64,000 bases of DNA from Pseudomonadota bacterium (GCA_021818335.1 JAKAEJ010000002.1:35681-99680); one strand, 5' to 3'. Counted from the first letter of the stretch, positions 8,701-16,792 are shown. Numbers and translations: made by a program. Notes: generated by a model from the sequence alone, not told the origin.

Positions 8701-9061
8701 CCTTCTGGAGGATGTCATCCATGGAATCGTGGATGGTTCCGGAGACCGTGCAGTTGATCGTGCTCGTGGCGGGCTTGTGCGCCAGCGCACCGGCATTGGA
8801 CGTGATCCGACCCGCCGGAATGGCGCCATGCCGCAAGGCCCACAGGAAACGGGATTGCCAGTGGTCACGCTTATCGGGCGTTGCCTCCACTTCGCTCAGC
8901 GCCCGCGCGATGCGCTGGTAGCTGTCGTCGATGTCGGCGTCTACCGGTGCCCCCTGCTTCGTCTTCAGTCGGTACTTCTTGTCCCATATGTCGTAGGACG
9001 CCGGTTGCAGCGGAATCGCCGCGATTCCGGGAAGAGGGGTATTGGCGCGTGCCGTGCTCAT
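5786..9061 (-). CDS. nrdJa: class II (B12-dependent) ribonucleotide reductase catalytic subunit NrdJa, interrupted by an intein
   Basis: 1091 residues, of which 715 are reductase and 376 (323-698) an intein. The enzyme converts ribonucleotides to deoxyribonucleotides using adenosylcobalamin, independent of oxygen. Visible: the N-terminal redox cysteine in STINCTVSG (C104), the glycine-rich GCGIGYEFS (131-139), and the active-site NPCGEQPLPPYGSC, split so that N321-P322 precede the intein and the catalytic C699 follows it. IAPTGTISLSLANNASNG (894-911) is the barrel phosphate-binding loop. The chain ends GYYGKF; the missing TSCPD part is supplied by nrdJb. AAGGAG precedes the ATG by about 12 bases. 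NrdR-type boxes lie upstream. Confidence 0.95.
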   Translation of the reverse strand: MSTARANTPLPGIAAIPLQPASYDIWDKKYRLKTKQGAPVDADIDDSYQRIARALSEVEATPDKRDHWQSRFLWALRHGAIPAGRITSNAGALAHKPATSTINCTVSGTIHDSMDDILQKVHEAGLTLKAGCGIGYEFSTLRPRGAYVSGAGAHTSGPLSFMDIYDRMCFTVSSAGGRRGAQMGTFDVAHPDVREFIRAKRENGRLRQFNLSLLVTDDFMKAVDQDADWPLVFPVHVKERDEVDLGDATQVLWREWPTHENYIVREDGLVACQIYGHVKARHLWDMIMVSTYDYAEPGFILIDRVNEMNNNWWCENIRATNPCVTADTWVHTSNGPRQVSELVGMPFEARVDGQDHRSGAEGFFRTATKPVVRLETAEGHALRLTRDHRVRKVISRTRWTLETHWCAAADLQPGDEVLLNNHRSQAEWGGRYTFDEGFLLGLLVGDGTLENDKAVLSVWAPAVAANGCPGDSSGAMALMQEAERAAGTLPHRSDFKGFHAVRGRNEFRMAPAALLRLAREVGMTPMDKRVTPAMERASSAFHRGFLRGLFDSDGSVQGSQDKGVSIRLAQSNEARLEAVQRMLLRVGIASTIYRNRRQPGTSRLPDGRGGHADYCTRAQHELVISGDNAAEFAKGIGFADSEKRSKLNHLLGAYKRSLNRERFVATVSRVGDDGVEDVYDVQVPGINTFDGNGLHAHNCGEQPLPPYGSCLLGSVNLTLFVRDAFGPKARFDWDEYREVVRVFTRMLDNVVEINGLPLPQQRDEILRKRRHGMGFLGLGSTLTMLKMRYGSSEACRFTEEVAREMAIAGWEVALELASEKGPAPILTEDFVVTGDMLRKRPEMARDGYKVGDTVPGRILHAKYSRYMQRLAEARPDLTDAIARTGARFTHHTSIAPTGTISLSLANNASNGIEPSFAHHYSRNVIREGRKTKERIEVYSFELLAYRALINADATPSGDDARAKLPDYFVTADDISPKEHVDVQAAAQKWVDSSISKTANVPTDYRYEDFKDIYRYAHQQGLKGCTTFRFNPAAFQGVLVKDADLESTLYRFELEDGSVIEAKGNEEIEYDGEVHTAANLFDALKEGYYGKF
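6968..8095 (-). mobile_element. intein with LAGLIDADG homing endonuclease, inserted at the NrdJ catalytic cysteine
   Basis: In-frame insertion of 376 residues (323-698 of the NrdJa chain). Block A is CVTADTWVHT with Cys1; block B is GHALRLTRDHRV with the expected T and H; block F is VYDVQVPGINTFDGNG; block G ends HAHN, followed by the extein Cys+1. The two endonuclease motifs are LLGLLVGDGTL (439-449) and FLRGLFDSDGSV (545-556), each with its acidic residue. All splicing residues look intact, so the intein should splice and the endonuclease may be active. The insertion lies inside the N-P-C-G-E active-site motif; unspliced protein could not be active. Confidence 0.95.
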
Positions 9062-9418
9062 CGTGGGTCGGACTCCTTGGCTCTATGTTGGGTTGGGGGC
9101 GTGCTGATCAACCGGCACGCACCGCCCGCCTGCGATCATCCGCGCTGTACGGGAGGGGGCAGGGGCCGGGTGTCAGGCGCTGAAAGCCTGCTCGCGCTGT
9201 CGCTGTGCATCTTCCGCGTCCCCTCCCCGTCGGTTCCTGCAGGCCCCATCGGTTGTGCTTGCCCGCCTGTACAGCCACAACATCTTGTGGCGGAGTGTCG
9301 GCAACGCTAACGCCGCCGGTTCGAGGTGTCAATGCGAAATCTTGAGGGCGCCGCCCCTGCTTGCGTCCACAAGGCGGGCACGGCACCGTAGGTGGCTCGT
9401 GCACCCTGGATCTTCCAC
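9062..9418. other. divergent promoter region nrdJa / degQ
   Basis: 357 bases without a supported gene, containing the nrdJa leader and the degQ promoter. The NrdR-like boxes sit 182-229 bases before nrdJa, implying a leader of some length. I looked for a cobalamin riboswitch and did not find its conserved boxes. Confidence 0.55.
9243..9290 (-). promoter_or_regulatory. tandem NrdR boxes upstream of nrdJa
   Basis: CCACAACATCTTGTGG at 9275-9290 matches the NrdR consensus acaCwAtATaTwGtgt at 12 of 16 positions with perfect CCACAA/TTGTGG arms. A weaker copy, with a TTGTG half, lies at 9243-9258, 32 bases away; NrdR boxes usually come in pairs about three helical turns apart. NrdR is the ATP/dATP-sensing repressor of ribonucleotide reductase genes. 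Match made by eye. Confidence 0.65.
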
Positions 9419-10780
9419 ATGCGCTCTGCCGCTTTCGCGCTGATTCTTGCGTTGCTGCCCCTGATAGCCACGTCTGCGAGCATGGCCGGAACATTGCCGG
9501 AGGCGGTGGGTGGAAAGGCGCTGCCTTCACTGGCGCCGATGCTGCGGAACGTGACTCCCGCGGTGGTCAACATTGCCTCGAAGACGCGCGTGCGCGAGCG
9601 CAACCCGTTTTTCGACGATCCCGTATTCCAGCAGTTCTTCGGGCTGCCGCCCGAGCAGGAGCGCACCGAGCAGTCACTCGGTTCAGGGGTCATCATCGAT
9701 GCGCGGAAGGGCTATGTACTGACGAACAACCACGTCATTGCCGGGGCTGACCAGATCCGTGTGACGCTGCAGGACGGACGCAGTTTCGATGCGCGGGTGC
9801 TGGGCGCCGACCCGGGCAGCGACCTTGCCGTCTTGCAGATTCCCGCACAATCGCTGCGCGCGCTTCCGGTCGCGAACTCTTCGGCGCTGCAAGTGGGCGA
9901 TTTTGTCGTAGCGGTCGGCGATCCGTTCGGATTGGGGCAAACCGTCACGTCGGGCATCGTCTCGGCGTTGGGTCGCAACGGGGTGGGTGATGGCTATCAG
10001 GAATTCATTCAGACCGATGCTTCGATCAATCCAGGTAATTCCGGTGGCGCACTGGTCAACCTGGCAGGCCAATTGGTCGGGATCAACACCATGATTCTCA
10101 GCCCCAGCGGGGGTAATGTGGGCATCGGTTTCGCGATTCCCTCGGATCTCGCGCTGGACGTCATGCGTCAGCTCCTGACCTACGGCAGCGTCCGCCGTGG
10201 ATCGCTGGGCATCCAGGTGCAGTCGCTTGACGCGCCACTGCGACAAGCGTTGCATCTCCCCGCGGATGTACGAGGCGTGGTGGTTGTGCGCGTGGCGGCG
10301 GGTTCGACCGCCGCGCGTGCCGGTGTGCGCGTGGGCGACGTAGTCAAGGCAGTCAATGGCTACATGGTGGAGTCAGGCCTCGAACTCGGGAACCTGGAGG
10401 GGCTGCTGCCTGTGGGCCGACCGGTTCGACTGGCCGTGCTTCGCGCAGCGAGCGTGTTGCAGCTGGTGGCAGCGCTTCAGGGCCCCAGCGTGGCGGATAC
10501 CGAAGGCGGTCGGTTCGATCCGCGGCTTGCGGGCGCAAGTTTCAGTGATATCCCGCCCAGCCAGCGGGACCAGGGGCGTTACGGTGTGGCGGTGACGCGG
10601 GTCCTATCCGGCAGTCCGGCAGCGCGCGCGGGGCTGCGCGTTGGTGACGTGGTGGTTGGCGTCGACCGAACGGGGGTCGAAGGCCTGCATGGGCTGGACC
10701 AACTGCTGGCCCGCCAGCCGCGACCGCGGGTACTCACCTTGTTGCGCAACGGACAAGGCTATTACCTCCGGCTGCCCTGA
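9419..10780 (+). CDS. degQ: periplasmic serine protease of the DegQ/DegP (HtrA) family
   Basis: 453 residues: signal peptide (about 1-23, hydrophobic ALILALLPLIATSA), a trypsin-like domain and two PDZ domains (about 260-345 and 375-453). The catalytic triad is visible as H105 in LTNNHVI, D135 in GSDLAVLQI and S208 in INPGNSGGALV. HtrA proteases degrade or refold misfolded envelope proteins. The ATG at 9419 begins the signal peptide; a GTG at 9392 in frame would put nine extra residues before it. The LA loop between residues 58 and 85 is short, as in DegQ rather than DegP. Confidence 0.93.
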   Translation: MRSAAFALILALLPLIATSASMAGTLPEAVGGKALPSLAPMLRNVTPAVVNIASKTRVRERNPFFDDPVFQQFFGLPPEQERTEQSLGSGVIIDARKGYVLTNNHVIAGADQIRVTLQDGRSFDARVLGADPGSDLAVLQIPAQSLRALPVANSSALQVGDFVVAVGDPFGLGQTVTSGIVSALGRNGVGDGYQEFIQTDASINPGNSGGALVNLAGQLVGINTMILSPSGGNVGIGFAIPSDLALDVMRQLLTYGSVRRGSLGIQVQSLDAPLRQALHLPADVRGVVVVRVAAGSTAARAGVRVGDVVKAVNGYMVESGLELGNLEGLLPVGRPVRLAVLRAASVLQLVAALQGPSVADTEGGRFDPRLAGASFSDIPPSQRDQGRYGVAVTRVLSGSPAARAGLRVGDVVVGVDRTGVEGLHGLDQLLARQPRPRVLTLLRNGQGYYLRLP

Positions 10781-10894
10781 ACACGCGGTTGCCGCCGAAG
10801 CCCCGAAACTGAATGCGCAAAGCGTGATGCAGCGCGTGCAACGCCTATCCCGCGCGCCGATAATCAGCGCGTTCCCCCCTGAGAGCCCGCACCT

Positions 10895-11815
10895 ATGTTG
10901 CTCCGTCATCGTCTGATCGTCATTGGGCTGGCCACGCTCTGTAGTGCCATGGTCTTCCGTGCAGCAGATGCGCGCGCGCCGACGCTGCGCTGGCGCGGCG
11001 ATTACACGACGGCGCATAGCCTCGCCGATGCGCTCGCCGTCGCCTGGGCGCGACATGGCGGTGGGCGGCTCGATGTCGATTCATTCAACACGATTTCCGG
11101 CATCGACGAGGCCCTGTCGGGCAAGGTCAATATTGCAGGTAGCGCGAGGCCGCCGGCCCCCAGCGAACCGGGTGAGTCGGGGCTCGTGTTCACACCATTG
11201 GCTTGGGACAGCCTTGTCCTGATCGCGCGCCGGGGGAATCCGGTTCACAACATCTCGCTCGAACAGCTCTATCAGGTCTACATGGGTTACATCACCAACT
11301 GGAGCCAGCTGGGAGGACCGGATCGGCCGATCAACCTCTATTCGATTGCCAGCCCGCTGGACGGACTGGAATTCGACCTACGCAAATTCCTCTATGGCCG
11401 TGGCGACCAGGAAGTCGCGGCGCCGCGTTTGTACCTGAACACTCAGCAATTGCAGGCGGCAGTCAGGCTCGATCCTGATGCGCTCGGCCTCAGTGCATAT
11501 TCGGATGTCGACCAGAACCGCGGGCTCCAGATGCTGTCCGTCGAAGGCGTGCGTCCCGACCGAGCTACGCTGGCCGATGGTTCCTACCCGTTCATCGTTC
11601 CGCTGTACTTTGCAACCAACCCCAGCGATCCGGATGGGTTGGAAGTCAGGAAATTTATGCGCTTCGCCGAAGGCCCGGCTGGCCAGGCGGTCATCCGCGC
11701 ACACGGCATGGTTCCGTATGGCGAGGGTGGCGCACTGGCTGCAGGAGCCAGATCACGCGCGCAGTGGATCGAAGCCCGGCTGACGTCCGAGCAAAGGGCG
11801 ACCCCATCGCGATGA
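10895..11815 (+). CDS. secreted phosphate-binding-type (PstS-like) periplasmic protein
   Basis: 306 residues with an N-terminal signal peptide (about 1-26) and a periplasmic-binding-protein fold of the PstS-like group: NIAGSARPP, ITNWSQLGGPDRPINLY (typical PstS motif) and a C-terminal KFMRFAEGPAGQAVI. No ABC transporter genes are adjacent, so the protein may be a phosphate sensor or scavenger rather than part of a complete uptake system. The start is the ATG after CTGAGAG. The ligand is inferred from the family only. Confidence 0.75.
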   Translation: MLLRHRLIVIGLATLCSAMVFRAADARAPTLRWRGDYTTAHSLADALAVAWARHGGGRLDVDSFNTISGIDEALSGKVNIAGSARPPAPSEPGESGLVFTPLAWDSLVLIARRGNPVHNISLEQLYQVYMGYITNWSQLGGPDRPINLYSIASPLDGLEFDLRKFLYGRGDQEVAAPRLYLNTQQLQAAVRLDPDALGLSAYSDVDQNRGLQMLSVEGVRPDRATLADGSYPFIVPLYFATNPSDPDGLEVRKFMRFAEGPAGQAVIRAHGMVPYGEGGALAAGARSRAQWIEARLTSEQRATPSR

Positions 11816-11927
11816 AGGGACCGCTCGCCGGCGCGGCCGGCAGGGGATATCAGCGGCGCCATTCCGTGCGCGGCGATCGCCGTGCTTCGGGACATCACGG
11901 TGAACAGGTTGGTGGCGGGCTGTGAGC

Positions 11928-12629
11928 ATGCCGCGCGTGCTGAGCCTCGACCTTGACGACACGCTATGGCCAATCGCGCCGGCGATCGAGGCTGCGGAAG
12001 CAGAACTGCACGCCTGGTTCGAGGCCCGGCTGCCGGTCGTTGCAGCAACCTGGCCACCTCTGGCGATGCGTGCACTGCGCGCAAGGATCGCGCAACATTG
12101 TCCCGAGATTGCCCACGACTTCAGTGCCCAGCGGCGGTTGTCCTTGTTGCATGCCTTGCGGTCGTGCGAAGAGGACGAGGCGCATGTCGATGAGGCATTT
12201 GACGTTTTTTTCAGGGCTCGCAACCGCGTTTGCTGCTATGAGGACGTGCCTGAGGCACTGATTCGACTTTCGGCGATGTTTCCGCTGGCGAGTCTTAGCA
12301 ACGGCAACGCCGATCTGGAGCAGACCGGACTTGGTTCGCACTTCAGTGTCCGGGTCGCGGCCCGCGAAGCCGGCGCGCTGAAGCCCGATCCACGCATCTT
12401 CGCTCTCCTTTGCGAGCGCACCGGCTGCCCGCCTGAACAAATCCTGCACGCGGGGGATGATCCCCTGCTGGATGTCGGTGGTGCCCGTGATGCCGGGCTG
12501 CGTGCCGCCTGGATCAATCGCGAGCGCCGCCCTTGGCCAGGCCCGGGGACTGAGCCTGAACTGATATTCGAGAACCTCGGCGCGCTTGCCGATTGGTGCG
12601 AGCGCCTGCGGGTGCGCTCCAGCGCCTAA
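11928..12629 (+). CDS. HAD-superfamily hydrolase (YigB-like)
   Basis: 233 residues of the HAD IA class. Motif I is LSLDLDDTLW (nucleophile and general acid aspartates), motif II SLSNGN, motif III the lysine of GALKPDP, and motif IV GDDPLLDVGGARDAG. The cap region has the small helical form seen in YigB, a phosphatase acting on FMN and sugar phosphates in E. coli. Substrate here is not determined. A GTG six bases earlier is an equally possible start. It stands alone between the PstS-like gene and the aminopeptidase. Confidence 0.82.
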   Translation: MPRVLSLDLDDTLWPIAPAIEAAEAELHAWFEARLPVVAATWPPLAMRALRARIAQHCPEIAHDFSAQRRLSLLHALRSCEEDEAHVDEAFDVFFRARNRVCCYEDVPEALIRLSAMFPLASLSNGNADLEQTGLGSHFSVRVAAREAGALKPDPRIFALLCERTGCPPEQILHAGDDPLLDVGGARDAGLRAAWINRERRPWPGPGTEPELIFENLGALADWCERLRVRSSA

Positions 12630-12746
12630 GGGCAGTCACGGTCTTGCCACGGCCGCGGCGCCGCGCACTTGCATCGGGGGCGCAATGGCTAAAATGGCGC
12701 GTCGCCTGATGCCACTTCGGTGCTGGGCAGGATCTGGAGCAAGAGC

Positions 12747-14120
12747 ATGTCAGTCCTCACCGTCGCCCGCCGCGGGACACGCGCGGTGTCCCTGGAGGCC
12801 GTCGATGCAGTGGCCATGCCCGGTTGCCGAAGACGCCTGACTGCGGTTCAGAAGCGCTGGCTTGCCTCCTGCGGATTCTCGGGTCAGGCCGGTCAGATTG
12901 CGATGGTGCCCGATGAACGGGGCGCGCTGGCTCGGGTGCTGGTGGGTGTGGATCGCGAGGATCCCCTGTGGGCACTGGGCGAGCTCGCGCACGGCTTGCC
13001 GGAGGGCGACTACGCGCTTGCGCCCGAGGGCGTCCTTGCCGACAGGCGTCTGGCTGCGCTCGGCTTTGCGCTCGGTGCCTACCGTTGTACGCATTACCGC
13101 AAGGGACGAGAGGGTACAGCGCGCCTCGTGCTGAGCCGCGCGCTACTGGATGAGCTAGATCCGATCGTGCAGGCGACGACACAGGTGCGGGATTTGGTGA
13201 ACAGGCCAAGTGAAGACCTCGGGCCCGCTGAGCTGGCGGCGCAGGTCAAATCGGTGGGCAAGGCGCACGGCGCGCGGTTGCGCGAATGGGTCGGCGAAGA
13301 GCTTCGGCGCGACAATTTTCCGACGATTCATGCCGTTGGCCGCGCAAGCCAGGCGGCTCCGCGCCTGGTCGAGTTGCGCTGGGGCAAGGCGAAGCACCCC
13401 CACGTGGTGCTGGTGGGAAAGGGCGTTTGCTTTGACAGTGGTGGCCTTGATCTCAAGACCTCCGACGGCATGCGCTGGATGAAAAAGGACATGGGCGGCG
13501 CCGCGCATGCACTGGCGCTGGCCGATCTCGTGATGCAGGCGCGCCTGCCCATTCGCCTGACGCTGCTGGTCCCAGCAGTCGAGAACGCCGTGGGAGGCAA
13601 TGCCCTGCGGCCGGGCGACGTGATCCGGACCCGCGCGGGTCACGCCGTTGAAATCGACAATACGGATGCCGAAGGCCGGTTGATCCTCTGCGATGCGCTG
13701 GCATACGCGGGTGAGCTGCAGCCGGACCTGATCATCGATTTTGCAACGCTCACGGGTGCGGCGCGTGTTGCACTGGGCCCCGACCTGCCTGCCTTGTTCG
13801 GGAACCGGGATGATTTGCGTGAGGCGGTGCTGGCGGCCGGTCGCGACCAGCATGATCCGCTTTGGCCCATGCCATTGTGGCGGCCGTATCGGCGAATGCT
13901 TGATTCCTATGTGGCGGACTTCGCCAACAGCGGTGCTTCACGTCATGCCGGTGCCATTACCGCGGCGCTCTACCTGGAGCGCTTCGTGCCGACGGATGCG
14001 GCCTGGCTGCATGTGGACGTGTACGCATGGAATGATGCAGATCGCCCCGGTCGCCCCAAGGGCGGCGAAGCACAGGGAATGCGCGCCTTCTTCGCATTCC
14101 TGCGCGCCCGATACAGTTGA
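12747..14120 (+). CDS. leucyl aminopeptidase-type metallopeptidase (M17)
   Basis: 457 residues of peptidase family M17, cytosolic two-metal aminopeptidases. The C-terminal catalytic domain shows VGKGVCFDSGGLDLK, KKDMGGAAH, the signature NTDAEGRLILCDAL and DFATLTGAARVALG; together these carry the catalytic lysine/arginine and the metal-binding Asp/Glu residues. The N-terminal domain is divergent, closer to the PepB-like subgroup than to PepA. GGAG at 12736-12739 is correctly spaced before the ATG at 12747, favouring this start over the upstream in-frame codon. It is convergent with the universal stress protein gene 33 bases on. Confidence 0.9.
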   Translation: MSVLTVARRGTRAVSLEAVDAVAMPGCRRRLTAVQKRWLASCGFSGQAGQIAMVPDERGALARVLVGVDREDPLWALGELAHGLPEGDYALAPEGVLADRRLAALGFALGAYRCTHYRKGREGTARLVLSRALLDELDPIVQATTQVRDLVNRPSEDLGPAELAAQVKSVGKAHGARLREWVGEELRRDNFPTIHAVGRASQAAPRLVELRWGKAKHPHVVLVGKGVCFDSGGLDLKTSDGMRWMKKDMGGAAHALALADLVMQARLPIRLTLLVPAVENAVGGNALRPGDVIRTRAGHAVEIDNTDAEGRLILCDALAYAGELQPDLIIDFATLTGAARVALGPDLPALFGNRDDLREAVLAAGRDQHDPLWPMPLWRPYRRMLDSYVADFANSGASRHAGAITAALYLERFVPTDAAWLHVDVYAWNDADRPGRPKGGEAQGMRAFFAFLRARYS

Positions 14121-14153
14121 TTTGTGCGGGCGCGGATGGTTCGGCGGCTTGCC

Positions 14154-14975
14154 TCAGTGCGCTACGAGCAGCGGTAGCGGGCAGTCGCGGATAAGTGCGC
14201 GCGTCGTACCGCCAAGCACCATCTCCGCCAGTCGCGAGTGCCCCCAGGCGCCCATCACGACGAGATCGCAGCCCAGTTGCTGCGCGCGCTCGAGGATCGC
14301 TACTGCAGGGGCGCCCGCAGGTTCGAAGCGTTCGATCGAGGCATTGATGCCGCGGTGCGCGAACCAGGTTGGCAGAGGAATGGACGGAAGCCATGCGCTC
14401 CCTTCTGGCACCTGCTCGGCGCTGCCGTCGAGAACATGCACTGCGTCGGCCTTCGCCAGCAGTGGCATCGAGCCATGCAGCGCGCGCGCGGACTCAATGC
14501 TGCCGTTCCACGCCACCAACACGCGCCGGCCCGCATCGGTGACGCCGGTGGATGGCACGACCAGAATGGGTCGGGCTGCGCCGAACACCATCCGTGACGT
14601 GTTGCCAAAACCGATGGGCACGTCTTCGCGCAGTTCAGGCCTCTGCACAAGCATCATGTCGACGCTGGCCGCCGCCAGGCACAGCACTTCGGCGAGATCC
14701 CCTTCCCCGACGCGCCAGTTCCCGCGAAGACCCTTCGCTTGCAATAGGCTGGACCACCATCCGGCATGGGATTCGGCGTCCTTGCGGGCCTTTTCTGCTT
14801 CCTGGACTTGCAGCGTCACGGCTTCCGGAACTGCGAACGTCACAGCGGGCAGCAGTGCTACGTATATGCCGTCCAAGTTGGCGGCCAGCCTGTCGGCAAG
14901 CCGCAGCGCCAGATCGAGCGCTGCGTGGCGGACGCCAGGCTGGGGCACATGCACGGCGAGTTGCAGGGCGGTCAT
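14154..14975 (-). CDS. tandem-domain universal stress protein
   Basis: 273 residues with two UspA-like domains (about 1-140 and 145-273). The second domain has the nucleotide-binding signature GAWGHSRLAEMVLGGTTRAL and a final LPLLVAH; the first ends GNTSRMVFGAARPILVVP. Such tandem Usp proteins are cytosolic and help survival in growth arrest or low oxygen. The ATG at 14975 has GAGG nine bases upstream; an ATG three codons earlier is too close to that site. It is separate from the stress cluster at 23-27.5 kb. Confidence 0.88.
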   Translation of the reverse strand: MTALQLAVHVPQPGVRHAALDLALRLADRLAANLDGIYVALLPAVTFAVPEAVTLQVQEAEKARKDAESHAGWWSSLLQAKGLRGNWRVGEGDLAEVLCLAAASVDMMLVQRPELREDVPIGFGNTSRMVFGAARPILVVPSTGVTDAGRRVLVAWNGSIESARALHGSMPLLAKADAVHVLDGSAEQVPEGSAWLPSIPLPTWFAHRGINASIERFEPAGAPAVAILERAQQLGCDLVVMGAWGHSRLAEMVLGGTTRALIRDCPLPLLVAH

Positions 14976-15098
14976 CGGTGGCATCCTCGAGGCATGCGCG
15001 TTGCGCGACGTTCAGCAATGGGGCAAGACTATCGCTCTGTTGGATTGGCGGCGAGTCGGCGCCGCCTGTTCCCCGTTGTCATCCCTGGAGCCCCTGTC

Positions 15099-15545
15099 AT
15101 GATTCCTCGCATCCCCCGCTTGATCGGTGCCACCGCGATCCTGGCTGCTGCAATGGCAGCGCTGCCCGCGCAAGCTCGTGGCGACATCAGCTGCCGCATG
15201 ACGTACTCACTGAAAGGCTGGTCCCTCTTCTATCAGACGGCCAGGGGCAGCGGCGTCGTGACCTGCGACAATGGGCAAAGCCTCCGTGTAAGCATCGAGA
15301 CGAAGGGAGGCGGACTGACCATTGGCAAGTCCGAGATCAAGCATGGCGTCGGCCACTTCAGTGGCGTGCGAGATATCCGCGAAGTGCTCGGCGCGTATGC
15401 CACTGCAGAGGCGCATGCTGGCGTGGTGAAGTCCAGTGCAGCCCAGGTGCTGGTCAAGGGCAATGTCACCCTGGCCTTGGCAGGCACCGGTGAGGGATGG
15501 GATCTCGGCATTGCGTTTGGAAAGTTCGTCATCAAGGCTGGATGA
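15099..15545 (+). CDS. secreted protein of unknown function
   Basis: 148 residues with a clear signal peptide (ATILAAAMAALPAQARG, cleavage after about residue 27). The mature part, with CRMTYSLKGWSLFYQTARG, VTCDNGQSLRVSIETKGGG and GTGEGWDLGIAFGKFVIKAG, is rich in glycine and short strands, suggesting a small beta-sheet periplasmic protein; two cysteines could pair. I do not recognise a characterised family. GGAG lies nine bases before the ATG. Its stop overlaps the next start by ATGA, so it is translationally coupled to the GFA gene. Confidence 0.75.
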   Translation: MIPRIPRLIGATAILAAAMAALPAQARGDISCRMTYSLKGWSLFYQTARGSGVVTCDNGQSLRVSIETKGGGLTIGKSEIKHGVGHFSGVRDIREVLGAYATAEAHAGVVKSSAAQVLVKGNVTLALAGTGEGWDLGIAFGKFVIKAG

Positions 15546-16039
15546 GCGGCAGGGTGGAGGCGCTCCTCACTCATTCAGGCGGCTGCCATTGCGGAAGGGT
15601 GCGGTTCGAGTGTCGGACCGCGGCACTGCCAACGGTGCTTGATTGCGACTGCTCCATTTGTCGCATGAGCGGATTCTTGCACCTGATCGTGCCGGCGGCC
15701 CATTTCCGCCTGCTTCAAGGCGCTGAAAACCTCCGCGAGTATAATTTTCTTACGGGTGTCGCGAGGCACCTGTTCTGTAACGTTTGCGGGATCAAGAGCT
15801 GCTATGTCCCACGCTCGCATCCGGATGCGTACGACGTGAATGTGCGATGTCTGGATTCAAATACCCTCACGCAGTACACGTTGCGCGTGTTCCGCGATGC
15901 CGACCGCGCATCGGAGGCAGCGGTGCCGGCGCATTTGGGGGGAGGGAGGAGCATGAGAGGACGTGGTCGGGAGCTGTTCGCGTTTCGCGGCCTGCTTGGG
16001 TCGATGCCGTGCACCTGCATCGCTTGGGAACGGCTATGA
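15542..16039 (+). CDS. GFA (CENP-V-type) zinc protein, possible formaldehyde-adduct enzyme
   Basis: 165 residues. The GFA fold is shown by its cysteine sets: GGCHCGRVRFEC, CDCSICRMSGF and FCNVCGIKS, which bind one structural and one catalytic-type zinc. Family members act on glutathione adducts or have unknown roles. Homology is clear up to about residue 110; the last 45 residues (after VRCLDSN) are arginine/glycine-rich and unlike the usual short C-terminus, so a frameshift there is possible. However, the frame ends exactly in an ATGA overlap with the next gene, as does its own start with the gene before, which argues that the full length is real. Confidence 0.75.
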   Translation: MSGRVEALLTHSGGCHCGRVRFECRTAALPTVLDCDCSICRMSGFLHLIVPAAHFRLLQGAENLREYNFLTGVARHLFCNVCGIKSCYVPRSHPDAYDVNVRCLDSNTLTQYTLRVFRDADRASEAAVPAHLGGGRSMRGRGRELFAFRGLLGSMPCTCIAWERL

Positions 16040-16710
16040 CCCCGTCGGTGTCGATCGAACGGATTCTGCATGCGGGTGACGAACGAGCCAGCATGGTCAT
16101 CCATGCATTGGGCATTGCGTTGAGCTTCCTGGCACTCGGGTTGCTGGTTGCGGACGCAATCCGACTGGACTCGGCGCGCGCCTTTTGGGGTGGCGGTATC
16201 TTCGGATTGGCTCTTTTGCTTCTTTACAGCGCATCGACCCTTTACCACGCGGCGCGCGATGAGGGCAGGCGCCGCCACTTGCGCCGGCTCGACCACATCG
16301 CGATCTACGGCCTGATTGCAGGGACGTACACCCCATTTACATTGCTTGCGCTGCGTGGCGCATGGGGTTGGGGCCTTCTGTTGGCCATTTGGCTGTTCGC
16401 GGCCGTCGGTGCGGTCGCGGAATTCAGTGACTGGGGCCGGCGACGCGGCCTGGCTGCGTTGATTTACGTCGGGATGGGTTGGACGGGAGTGCTTGCCATT
16501 GCTCCCCTGCATGCGGCGCTGGCGGGCAGCGGACTGGCGCTGCTGCTTGCTGGTGGGGCGGCTTACACGCTAGGCGTGCCGTTCTATCTGTGGAAGCGAT
16601 TCCGATTCCACCATAGCGTCTGGCATGTATTCGTTCTGGCTGGCAGCGTGCTTCAATTCCTCTCGGTTCTGCTTTACGTATTGCCTCTGGCGCGAGCGCA
16701 TTTGGCCTGA
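16036..16710 (+). CDS. hemolysin III family (PAQR-type) membrane protein
   Basis: 224 residues with seven predicted membrane segments. The HlyIII/PAQR pattern is visible: GDERASMVIHALGIALS at the start, SASTLYHAA, the LDHIAIYGLIAGTYTPF block and a late FHHSVWHVFVLAGS. These hold the conserved Ser, Asp and His residues thought to bind zinc, so a membrane hydrolase role is plausible; the name hemolysin is historical. The start overlaps the stop of the GFA gene (ATGA). It is convergent with the NrtR gene. Confidence 0.9.
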   Translation: MTPSVSIERILHAGDERASMVIHALGIALSFLALGLLVADAIRLDSARAFWGGGIFGLALLLLYSASTLYHAARDEGRRRHLRRLDHIAIYGLIAGTYTPFTLLALRGAWGWGLLLAIWLFAAVGAVAEFSDWGRRRGLAALIYVGMGWTGVLAIAPLHAALAGSGLALLLAGGAAYTLGVPFYLWKRFRFHHSVWHVFVLAGSVLQFLSVLLYVLPLARAHLA

Positions 16711-16792
16711 CGCGATGTAATCCATCGGCGGGACAGCCGCGTGATGCTGGCTCCGGCGGGTGCAACTCGCGGTTGAGCCCAGGCTGCTGGCA

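Noticed and set aside
9062..9240. Cobalamin riboswitch in the nrdJa leader
   Set aside because: Expected for a B12-dependent enzyme, but the conserved B12 box and GCCACTG core are not found on the minus strand.
7850..9310. Long plus-strand open frame (486 codons) over nrdJa
   Set aside because: Lies antisense to clear NrdJa/intein coding sequence; product is unlike any protein and reflects high GC.
13741..15102. Plus-strand frame of 453 codons across aminopeptidase end and Usp gene
   Set aside because: Out of frame with the M17 gene and antisense to the Usp gene; no protein-like pattern.
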